Below, piece after piece: positions 1 through 5,549 of a DNA stretch of 7,231 nucleotides. The stretch spans positions 1-7,231 of the forward strand of contig JBDHIK010000160.1 of NCBI GenBank assembly GCA_039587475.1, written 5' to 3'. Position 1 is the stretch's first letter. Each line of letters begins with the position of its first letter. The DNA is from N074bin45 sp039587475. Lineage in GTDB: Bacteria; Gemmatimonadota; Gemmatimonadetes; Gemmatimonadales; GWC2-71-9. The notes under the pieces are model-generated. The model worked only from the letters and a program-made list of their open reading frames with translations, did not search any database and had not been told where the DNA came from. Position numbers and translations under genes: made by a program.

Positions 1-183
1 GAACACCAACTCTCCCGCCTGGGTGGCGGGGGCGTACTTCGAGCGCTCGTAGGACTGTTGGCGGCCCTCGGGGACCAGCACCTGCCAGCCACGGACCACG
101 GTTTCCTCCTGGGCCGCAAGGCTCGTTGCGGCAGCGATACCCATCACGGCTCCGAGACTGGCGACGCGGTACAGCTTGCGCAC
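1..183 (-). CDS. Exported RidA-like (YjgF/YER057c/UK114) protein, N-terminal part
   Basis: The gene is read on the minus strand and continues past the left edge; 61 codons are visible. The start is a GTG at 183-181, chosen because an excellent ribosome binding site (AAGGAGGA, 194-187) stands three bases upstream. Residues 1-24 form a signal peptide: a basic start (MRKLYR), a hydrophobic stretch and a likely cleavage site after SLAA. The mature part then reads QVLVPEG and YAPATQAGELVF, which matches the opening of RidA-family proteins, where (S/A)PA..GdLlFvSG is conserved. RidA proteins classically hydrolyse reactive enamine/imine intermediates, but many family members have other or unknown roles. 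The catalytic arginine lies beyond the edge, so activity cannot be judged. An export signal is unusual for the classic cytosolic enzyme. The family call is fairly secure; the function is open. Confidence 0.68.
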   Translation of the reverse strand, partial: MRKLYRVASLGAVMGIAAATSLAAQEETVVRGWQVLVPEGRQQSYERSKYAPATQAGELVF

Positions 184-282
184 GGGTCCTCCTTGGTGGG
201 ATGTGAGGCTGGACGGTGCACAGTTTGATTGCGGAGGTGACCGTCGGAACGCGGCTTGACGTTCGGGCCGGCGGGGAAGTTT

Positions 283-317
283 CGCCCCCGGTGGACCGAC
301 ACACGCGCCCGGGGGCG
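283..317 (-). terminator. Inverted repeat after the ADOP permease, probable terminator
   Basis: Perfect 9-base arms, CGCCCCCGG (283-291) and CCGGGGGCG (309-317), surround a 17-base loop. The repeat begins only three bases past the stop codon of the minus-strand permease (321-323), which is where a transcription terminator would sit. On the minus strand it is followed by AAACTT and not by a run of T, so it is not a textbook intrinsic terminator. It could instead protect the 3' end or assist another termination mechanism. The rest of the gap (184-320) shows only the ribosome binding site of the RidA-like gene. Confidence 0.45.
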
Positions 318-320
318 GTG

Positions 321-2483
321 CTACTCCTGGCCCAGCACGCGGGCCGGATCGACCGCCGTGGCACGCCGGGCCGGGAGGAACGAGGCCAACACGCCCACCA
401 GGGCCAACAGGCTGAACGCCGCCACGAGTGGCGCCGGCGCGATGCCGATCTGGCCGGCTGCCACCGGGCCGAACTCCTCCGGATCATTCATGACGGTGCT
501 GATCCACTGAACCAGCACGATCGACAGCGGCAATCCGGCCAGCAGCCCCAGCAGGGTGAGCCGCAGTCCCCGGCCGGCCATGCGGCTCAGGACCCGGGTC
601 GGCCGGGCGCCGAGCGCCATGCGAATTCCGGTGTCGCGCTGTTCCTGGGTGACGGTGAAGGCCATGACCCCGTAGGTCCCGATGGCCGCCAGCACCAGGG
701 CCAGCAGTCCCACCGCCAGCATCAATTGTGTCACCACGATCGGGCCCGCCAGGATCAGGTCGACGTGCTCCTCCATGGAGAGCACCCGGGCGACCGGTTG
801 GTCGGCATCGACCCGCCACACGGCCTCCTGGAGTGGCCGCGCCACCAGGTGGGGGTCGTTGCCCTCGGCTTTCAGGACCGTCATCACGCGGCGAACCGGT
901 CGCTGATCCAGGGAGAAGTAGATCGAGGCCCTTGGGGGCAGCAGGCCGTCCAGTCGTGCCAGCGCCACGTCGCCGACCACGCCGATGATGGCGTAGCCGA
1001 CACTGTCGACGACGATGCTCCGGTTGAGCGGATCCTCTCCGTCGAAGAACCGGTCTACCAGACGCTGGCTGACGACGGCGACGGGCGGCGCGCCGTCGCG
1101 GTCGCCGCGTTCGAAGCCGCGGCCACGCACCAGGCCAATCGACAGGGCTTCGAAGTACTCCGGACTGGCGCTCACCACGCGTGCGCGCGGCATCTCGTCC
1201 GGCGCCGGTGTGGGACGCCCCTCGATGTGGAAGCTCTCGTCGGGCACACCCTGCATTCTGGGGATGACGCTGGCGAGCGCCGCGGTCCGCACGCCGCCCA
1301 GCGTGGCCAGTTCGCGGTGCAGGTCACGGGTCACCGTCCGCAACGCGTCCGGGGTCTCGTATCGATAGCTGGGCAGCTGGATCTGTGCGGTCAGCAGGCC
1401 CGCGCCGTCAAACCCGGGATTGCGTGACAACCGGGTCGACAACAGATCGGTCATGGAGGCGACTCCGACCAGGATGGCCAGAGCCAGCGCCAGCTCGCCA
1501 ACCACGAATGCTCCCCGGAGCCGTTTGCGGCGCCGGCTGGCGGTCCCACCTCGGCTGGTGTCGAGCACGTGATGGTCCCGGGTCCTGAGCGCCTGTGCTA
1601 CGGGGACCAACCCGAAGGCCAGCCCGGACAGGAACGCGATGGCGAGCCCGAACAGGGCGACGGCCCCGTTCCACTCCGGCACCGTGAGAGAGGCCGGTAG
1701 TTCGGCCGGCATGGCGGCCCGGAAGAAGGCCACGCCGGGCACGGCGAGCAACAGGCCCAGGGCACCGGCGGCAAGCGCCAACACGGTCGTCTCGGTCAGC
1801 AGTTGCCGGACCAGGCGCCAGCGACCGGCGCCGAGCGCCGTGCGAATGGAGATCTCCCGGCGCCGGCCCTCGGTCTTGGCCAGGTAGAGGCTGGCCACGT
1901 TCACGCAGGCGACCATCAGCACCAGCAACACCACCCCCAGAAGCATCATCACCAAGGCCCGGTCCGCTGGGCCGGGGAAAAACTGACGCATGGAAAGCAG
2001 CCTCACCTCCATGCCCTCGTGGTCGGTGGGGAACTGCTGCCGTAACCGCGCGTGAACCGCCTCGAGGTCGTCACGCGCCTGTGCGATGGTGATGCCGGGC
2101 GTCAGGTACGCGGCCATGGTGATGACCCGGTTGTCACGGTCGTCCCGGCGGGTTTCGAAATCATTGGGTCGCCACACGTCGACGTCGCCCCGGATGAAAT
2201 CGAACGATCGCGGAAGCACGCCGACCACGGTGTGCACCGCCTCGTCGAGTCGGATGTCCGATCCGATGACGTCGGCCGAGCTGCCGAAGCGGTCGCGCCA
2301 CAGGCTCTCGCCGATCACCGCGACATTCGCGCTGCCCGTCGTGCCGTCGCCCGGAGCGAAGGTCCGTCCCAGCAGCGGGGTCGTCTCGAGAGCGTTGAAC
2401 AGGTTGGGCGTGACTTCTCCGAGCCACACCATTTCGGGCTGATCGGATCCTGTGATATTGACCGTGGAGAACGACAGGGCCAT
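321..2483 (-). CDS. ADOP-type FtsX/MacB permease 1, main (3') fragment of a frame-shifted gene
   Basis: This 720-residue reading frame holds most of a permease of the acidobacterial duplicated orphan permease type: two FtsX domains, each after a large periplasmic MacB-like region. Residues 1-170 belong to the first periplasmic domain (PLLGRTF at 36-42, VVGVLP at 86-91). Hydrophobic segments near 177-200, 234-254 and 274-296 form the first FtsX domain, with REISIRTALGAG at 209-220. A second long extracytoplasmic region follows the hydrophobic helix near 325-343. The second FtsX domain spans about 585-710, with TGIRMALGAR at 618-627 and the usual closing ARRATAVDPARVL. The frame is open upstream of this ATG to at least 2522. 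The real start is in another frame at 2964, so this ATG is only the first in-frame one and probably not a true start. MacB-like permeases work with an ABC ATPase in mechanotransmission or efflux, but none is encoded here and the substrate is unknown. Confidence 0.8.
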   Translation of the reverse strand: MALSFSTVNITGSDQPEMVWLGEVTPNLFNALETTPLLGRTFAPGDGTTGSANVAVIGESLWRDRFGSSADVIGSDIRLDEAVHTVVGVLPRSFDFIRGDVDVWRPNDFETRRDDRDNRVITMAAYLTPGITIAQARDDLEAVHARLRQQFPTDHEGMEVRLLSMRQFFPGPADRALVMMLLGVVLLVLMVACVNVASLYLAKTEGRRREISIRTALGAGRWRLVRQLLTETTVLALAAGALGLLLAVPGVAFFRAAMPAELPASLTVPEWNGAVALFGLAIAFLSGLAFGLVPVAQALRTRDHHVLDTSRGGTASRRRKRLRGAFVVGELALALAILVGVASMTDLLSTRLSRNPGFDGAGLLTAQIQLPSYRYETPDALRTVTRDLHRELATLGGVRTAALASVIPRMQGVPDESFHIEGRPTPAPDEMPRARVVSASPEYFEALSIGLVRGRGFERGDRDGAPPVAVVSQRLVDRFFDGEDPLNRSIVVDSVGYAIIGVVGDVALARLDGLLPPRASIYFSLDQRPVRRVMTVLKAEGNDPHLVARPLQEAVWRVDADQPVARVLSMEEHVDLILAGPIVVTQLMLAVGLLALVLAAIGTYGVMAFTVTQEQRDTGIRMALGARPTRVLSRMAGRGLRLTLLGLLAGLPLSIVLVQWISTVMNDPEEFGPVAAGQIGIAPAPLVAAFSLLALVGVLASFLPARRATAVDPARVLGQE

Positions 2484-2514
2484 GACCTGATCGAAGCCGC
2501 GCGAGGCTTCGTCC

Positions 2515-2964
2515 CACGACCAGGCGTTCGCCGTTGGGGTAGGGCACCGAGCGCACCAGCCACGCGTGGTACATGCTGTAGACGGATGTGCTGGCCGCCA
2601 CGCCGAGCGCCAGGGACACCAGCGCGATGACGGTGACCACCGGCGTCTTGGTCATCATCCGGAGGGCGTACCGGAAGTCCTGCAGGGATGTGTGCCACAT
2701 GTGTCCGGCTTTCTGCCGCCAGGGCGATGGTGGGTGACTGGCCTGCCGGTGCCGTCGTGCTTCGAGGCGTTCCCGCACGACGATCGTGGCGAGCCCGGTC
2801 ATTTCCTTGCTCCAGAAGGAAGCGACGTGCAGCGGCCCACCCGGCGACAGCGATCGGCGCTGGTCGGCCACGGTTTGGACCAATGGCCGGCCGAACCGGT
2901 GCCAGAACTCATCGGGCAACGACCATCGGGCGATGCGCTGGAACAACCGGGCGCCACGGGGCAT
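2515..2964 (-). pseudogene. ADOP-type permease 1, N-terminal (5') fragment before the frame break
   Basis: This is the true beginning of the permease. The ATG at 2964-2962 overlaps the TGA of the upstream PadR gene (TGATG), implying translational coupling. Residues 1-75 form a cytoplasmic N-terminal domain (LPDEFWHRFG at 16-25, then VADQRRS), like the LPxDFRxRYG type seen at the start of many ADOP permeases. The first membrane helix follows at about 109-137, then VRSVPYPNGERLV at 137-149, the conserved PYPxxxRLV element. After roughly residue 149-150 the frame stops matching the family; it continues as arginine-rich non-family sequence to a stop at 2161. The family match resumes one frame over (WSWDEASRGF, from 2522) in the 3' fragment. 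About 30 residues found at the matching place in the second permease are missing, so this looks like an out-of-frame deletion. A sequencing or assembly error is the alternative. Confidence 0.7.
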
Positions 2965-3323
2965 CAGCTCTCGTGCTCCGCCAGCAGCCCGTGGTCGGCC
3001 ACCATCCTGGCCAGGTCGGCGATGCGCCGGCTCTCGCCCTTGACCGCGTCCCGGCCGGCGGGCGTGATGCGGTAGTAGCGGCGCCGCTCATCGTCCTGGT
3101 CCGGAGCCGGCCTCTCGGTCGACTCGGTAATCAGACCGTCCCGGAGCATCCGCTTGATGGCTCCGTACAGTGTGGAGGCCGAGAGCGTCAGGCTGCCCGC
3201 TGTCCGGTCAGCAACTTCCCGTATGATGGCGTAGCCATGTAAATCATTGTTGCACAAGGATATGAGGATATGGAACACCTGAGGCGAGAGGGGCCCGTCA
3301 CTACTGAGTGCTTTGGGGGACAT
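2964..3323 (-). CDS. PadR-family transcriptional regulator 1
   Basis: This 119-residue protein has the size and motifs of the small PadR family (winged helix-turn-helix, usually dimeric repressors). HGYAIIREV at 29-37 is the conserved helix after the first strand. LSASTLYGAIKRML at 47-60 is the recognition-helix region, and RRYYRITPAG at 81-90 is the wing. The short C-terminal helix at 93-116 would form the dimer interface. It is the first gene of a minus-strand operon with permease 1, whose start overlaps its stop codon by one base. Start choice: the ATG at 3323 gives a normal family N-terminus, with AGGAAG about 12 bases upstream, which is rather far. It probably represses its own operon, since three palindromes lie directly upstream (3324-3372). 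The inducing ligand is unknown. Confidence 0.9.
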   Translation of the reverse strand: MSPKALSSDGPLSPQVFHILISLCNNDLHGYAIIREVADRTAGSLTLSASTLYGAIKRMLRDGLITESTERPAPDQDDERRRYYRITPAGRDAVKGESRRIADLARMVADHGLLAEHES

Positions 3324-3372
3324 CGAGATTCTCGCTTCCTGGAGTTCGCGAACTATATCCTCACGCGATATA
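3324..3372. promoter_or_regulatory. Cluster of three palindromes upstream of PadR 1, candidate operator
   Basis: Three palindromes stand almost end to end before the PadR 1 start: CGAGA-T-TCTCG (3324-3334), the perfect 10-mer GTTCGCGAAC (3344-3353), and TATATC-N7-GATATA (3354-3359 and 3367-3372). On the minus strand a TATAGT that could serve as a -10 box lies inside the last element, without a convincing -35 box. The first palindrome touches the start codon. PadR repressors usually bind such dyads in their own promoters. The region also precedes the divergent gene at 3478, so it could control both directions. The remaining 105 bases (3373-3477) hold no gene. Confidence 0.45.
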
Positions 3373-3477
3373 ACGGGGTAGGAGGGATGAAGGTTTCAAG
3401 GTGGGACAGGATGCCGGGAACTCCCTCCTCGAACTGCCTGTTTGCCGGAAGCCCGCCGGCACCGCCATCTTTCTGCC

Positions 3478-4146
3478 ATGAGCGAACGACGATATTCCGA
3501 GGAAGAAGCCGAGGCCATCTTCGAGCAGGCGGCCAATGTGCAGCATACCGCCAAACGCCAAGTGGTTCGGTCGGAGGGGATGACCCTGTCTCAGTTGGAG
3601 GAAATCGGTCAGGAGGCGGGCATTGCTCCGGAGCTGGTGGCCGATGCGGCCCGCTCGCTGGATGTGGCCGGCCGGACGACCGATCGCCGCTTCCTGGGGT
3701 TTCCCATCGGTGTCGGCCGCACGGCCGATCTGGGCCGGCGCCTCAGTGACGAGGAGTGGGAGCGTCTGGTGGTGGATCTGCGCGAGACCTTCGACGCCCG
3801 CGGCCGCGTGTCGATCGAGGGTTCCTTCCGGCAGTGGACCAACGGCAACCTGCAGGCCCTGCTGGAGCCGACCGGCGACGGGCACCGGCTGCGGCTCCGC
3901 ACCATCAACGGAACCTCCCGTTCCTTCATGATCACCGGCCTGGCCCTGTCGGGATTCACGGCCGTCATGATGGCCGGCGCGGCCATCGCCGGCGAGTTGG
4001 GTGCGGCCATCAGTTCCACCGGGACCATGTTCATGGTCGGGCTCGGTTTCTTCACCGTCGGCGCCGCCCGGCTGCCCGGATGGGCCCGGGCCCGTGCTCG
4101 GCAGATGGAAGCCGTGATCGCCCGGTTGCTGGAACGCAACGACTGA
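3478..4146 (+). CDS. Conserved hypothetical membrane protein with two C-terminal membrane segments
   Basis: I cannot assign a function. The 222-residue protein has three parts. Residues 1-62 are charged and helical (RRYSEEEAEAIFEQAA at 4-19, then GMTLSQLEEIGQEAGI at 34-49), with a helix-turn-helix-like alternation. Residues 70-147 form a mixed region with RLSDEEWERLVVDLRETF at 88-105 and GRVSIEGSFRQW at 109-120, probably a small soluble domain. Two hydrophobic segments follow at about 150-173 and 178-198, then a basic amphipathic tail. The build recalls unnamed proteins I associate with Gemmatimonadota genomes; this is from memory and unverified. The ATG at 3478 starts the conserved-looking MSERRYS; a TTG at 3442 would add 12 unlikely residues. 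No good ribosome binding site is visible. The gene diverges from PadR 1 and lies 76 bases before the cytochrome gene in the same direction. Confidence 0.75.
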   Translation: MSERRYSEEEAEAIFEQAANVQHTAKRQVVRSEGMTLSQLEEIGQEAGIAPELVADAARSLDVAGRTTDRRFLGFPIGVGRTADLGRRLSDEEWERLVVDLRETFDARGRVSIEGSFRQWTNGNLQALLEPTGDGHRLRLRTINGTSRSFMITGLALSGFTAVMMAGAAIAGELGAAISSTGTMFMVGLGFFTVGAARLPGWARARARQMEAVIARLLERND

Positions 4147-4222
4147 CGGCGGCCGGGAAGGCGCCGGGAACCTTCGCCGGCGTTCGGGCCTTCCTCCTGC
4201 AACGCTCTCTCGGGATTCCGAC

Positions 4223-4585
4223 ATGCTCCACAAGCTGGCGTTTCTCGTCGTCGGTCTGGTGATCGGCGCCGGCGCCATGTGGTTCCTCGACCGGGGACCC
4301 GACTATGAGGTGGATCCGGTCGCGGCGCAGCGGGGCGAGGGGTTGTTCACGGTCTGCGCTTCCTGTCACGGCGCCGAGGCCGAAGGCAATCCCGATGTGG
4401 GGGCACCGCGCCTGGCCGGGCAGTCACCCGAGTATCTGGCACGGCAACTCAGGAACTTCCGCGCCGGGATCCGTGGCGCCGACTCGCTCGACCTCAACGG
4501 CCAGGTGATGGGTCCCATGGCCCAGCAACTGCCCGACGACCAGGCGGTCCTGGACGTCGCGGCCTACATCGCCACGCTGGACTGA
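4223..4585 (+). CDS. Membrane-anchored mono-haem cytochrome c
   Basis: This 120-residue protein is an electron carrier of the class I cytochrome c type (c4/c5/c553-like). Residues 5-22 are a hydrophobic N-terminal segment without a clear cleavage site, so it probably anchors the haem domain on the outer side of the cytoplasmic membrane. The haem attachment motif is C45-A-S-C48-H49, followed by GAEAEGNPDVGAPRLAGQ, typical of c4-like domains. The distal ligand is probably M96 or M99 in VMGPMAQQL. The final helix DDQAVLDVAAYIATL (105-119) is the usual C-terminal helix packing against the haem. Only one haem site is present, whereas true cytochrome c4 has two. It may be co-transcribed with the upstream membrane protein, though the 76-base gap contains a GC-rich inverted repeat. 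It converges with the lipoprotein cytochrome gene 12 bases away. Redox partners are not encoded nearby. Confidence 0.88.
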   Translation: MLHKLAFLVVGLVIGAGAMWFLDRGPDYEVDPVAAQRGEGLFTVCASCHGAEAEGNPDVGAPRLAGQSPEYLARQLRNFRAGIRGADSLDLNGQVMGPMAQQLPDDQAVLDVAAYIATLD

Positions 4586-4597
4586 GGCCTGGGCGGG

Positions 4598-5026
4598 CTA
4601 TCGCGCCGCGAACCTCGGCTGCTCGACATTCTCGATGTAGGCGGCAAGGGCAGCGAGCTCCTTGGAATCCCACGGCAGCGGCTGGCCCTTCATCGGGACG
4701 AGCATACAGAACTGCGTCATCTGTTCCGCATCGATCGATTCCAGATCCGACATGCTCTTTGCCATGGCCACCCGGTGCGGGTAGGGCTCCTTGAACGAGT
4801 CCTTGAACTGCGCGCCATTGACGTGGCAGCTGGCACAGGAAATCCCGGCGGTCCCCAGCGAGTTATCGTTCCAGAGTGTCTCCCCGGTGGCGATCAGGTC
4901 GGCTCGGTCCCCGGTGAAGGCCGGGACGCCGTCGGGACGCTGCACCAGGGTGGGGTCGACGCTGCCGCAACCCACCAACGCCAGAGCCAGGGCCAGGGCC
5001 GCACCGGAATAGATGGAGTGCCTCAT
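4598..5026 (-). CDS. Lipoprotein c-type cytochrome, SoxA/TsdA-like C-terminal motif
   Basis: This 142-residue protein has a lipoprotein signal peptide: MRHS, a run of Ala/Leu, then the lipobox LVGC with C20 as the expected lipidated cysteine. One haem motif is present, C64-A-S-C67-H68. The segment FCMLVPMKGQPLPWDSKELAALAAYI (106-131) resembles the C-terminal helix region of SoxA/TsdA-type cytochromes, where a conserved cysteine precedes a P-x-x-x-(D/G)-S-x-E-(L/M)-x-AL motif. Here C107 fits that cysteine and M112 is a possible axial ligand. This similarity is my reading by eye and is not proof of sulphur chemistry; no other sox gene is present. The ATG at 5026 has a good ribosome binding site (GAGGAAG) a few bases upstream. 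The gene is monocistronic and convergent with the other cytochrome. It should be tethered to a membrane on the periplasmic side. Confidence 0.85.
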   Translation of the reverse strand: MRHSIYSGAALALALALVGCGSVDPTLVQRPDGVPAFTGDRADLIATGETLWNDNSLGTAGISCASCHVNGAQFKDSFKEPYPHRVAMAKSMSDLESIDAEQMTQFCMLVPMKGQPLPWDSKELAALAAYIENVEQPRFAAR

Positions 5027-5092
5027 GTCTTCCTCGAGATTGGGGTGGTTGGGTCCATAACCCGCGGTGCCGGTCCCGGGTTCCCGTCCGAG

Positions 5093-5107
5093 CCTCCGGC
5101 CCGGAGG
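5093..5107. repeat. Perfect 7-1-7 palindrome in the divergent cytochrome/PadR 2 intergenic region
   Basis: CCTCCGG-C-CCGGAGG is a perfect inverted repeat with seven-base arms and a one-base centre. It lies 67 bases upstream of the lipoprotein cytochrome start and 55 bases before the tandem PadR boxes. It could be a regulator site or a small hairpin in a leader RNA. The rest of 5027-5160 shows no gene and no convincing promoter boxes. Confidence 0.35.
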
Positions 5108-5161
5108 TTGGATCGGGGACGAGGGTCGCCTGCAACCTTCCGACCGTGAGCCCCGTACTAG

Positions 5162-5190
5162 CTATGTGTCACATAGTATGGGTCACATAG
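5162..5190. promoter_or_regulatory. Tandem palindromic boxes upstream of PadR 2, candidate PadR operator
   Basis: The first box is a perfect dyad, CTATGTG-T-CACATAG (5162-5176). Directly after it comes a second, slightly degenerate copy, TATGGGTCACATAG (5177-5190), giving two sites in about 14-base register. The core ATGT...ACAT matches the kind of dyad bound by PadR-family repressors. A TAGTAT (5174-5179) that could be a -10 box lies across the junction of the two boxes, so a bound repressor would cover the promoter. The boxes end 20 bases before the likely PadR 2 start, which fits autoregulation. Confidence 0.6.
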
Positions 5191-5209
5191 ACGCTTGATG
5201 GGGGAGGCC

Positions 5210-5548
5210 ATGCGGATCGACCGGGAACTCATGCGGGGGGCCGGACCGGTGGCGGTGTTGGGCCTGCTGGCTCGACGGCCGATGTACGGGTACGAGCTGG
5301 TCGAGGCCCTGAGCCGGGTCGAAGGGGGCGTGCTGGACATGGGCCAGTCGACACTCTATCCCATGCTCTACAACCTCGAGTCCAAGTCTCTGGTGTCCAC
5401 GTCCTGGCAGACCGCCGAGTCGGGGCGGCGCCGCAAGTACTACCGCATCACGCCCAAGGGGCGCCGGCGCCTGGTCGCGGCGCAACGGCAGTGGCGCGAT
5501 CTCCTGGGCGCCATGACGGACCTGGGCCTTCTGGGTGAGGGCAGCTGA
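5210..5548 (+). CDS. PadR-family transcriptional regulator 2
   Basis: With the ATG at 5210 this is a 112-residue small PadR protein. The first helices contain GAGPVAVLGLL (10-20) and the family's MYGYELVEAL (25-34). The recognition-helix region is MGQSTLYPMLYNLESKSL (44-61), and the wing is GRRRKYYRITPKG (72-84). A C-terminal helix (87-107) should mediate dimerisation. Start choice is uncertain: TTG at 5195 and ATG at 5198 are in frame, but MRIDREL looks like the normal family beginning, and a G-rich GGGGGAGG precedes it, though unusually close. The gene is followed after one base by permease 2, so the two form an operon. It probably represses that operon through the tandem boxes at 5162-5190. 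It differs clearly from PadR 1 in sequence, so the two regulators likely read different operators. Confidence 0.9.
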   Translation: MRIDRELMRGAGPVAVLGLLARRPMYGYELVEALSRVEGGVLDMGQSTLYPMLYNLESKSLVSTSWQTAESGRRRKYYRITPKGRRRLVAAQRQWRDLLGAMTDLGLLGEGS

Positions 5549-5549
5549 G

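Noticed and set aside
216..1427. Long plus-strand open frame opposite permease 1
   Set aside because: It is antisense to the permease, rich in His, Gln, Arg and Gly, and matches no family. Long antisense frames are common in GC-rich DNA.
3380..3429. AGGAGGGATG looking like a ribosome binding site with a start codon, and a matching inverted repeat AGGAGGGA / TCCCTCCT
   Set aside because: The purine run abuts the ATG with no normal spacing, and the frame it opens runs out of phase through the gene at 3478 with no family match. The 8-base arms are 34 bases apart, so a regulatory hairpin is possible but weakly supported.
4156..4194. GC-rich inverted repeat GGAAGGC / GCCTTCC with an inner GCCGG / CCGGC, between the membrane protein and the cytochrome gene
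   Set aside because: It could be an attenuator or terminator, but there is no T-run after it and such short GC arms are frequent in this composition, so I did not list it as a feature.
3361..4278. 305-codon minus-strand open frame over the membrane protein and the cytochrome start
   Set aside because: It is antisense to two better supported genes and has no recognisable domain; its composition is that of a shadow frame.
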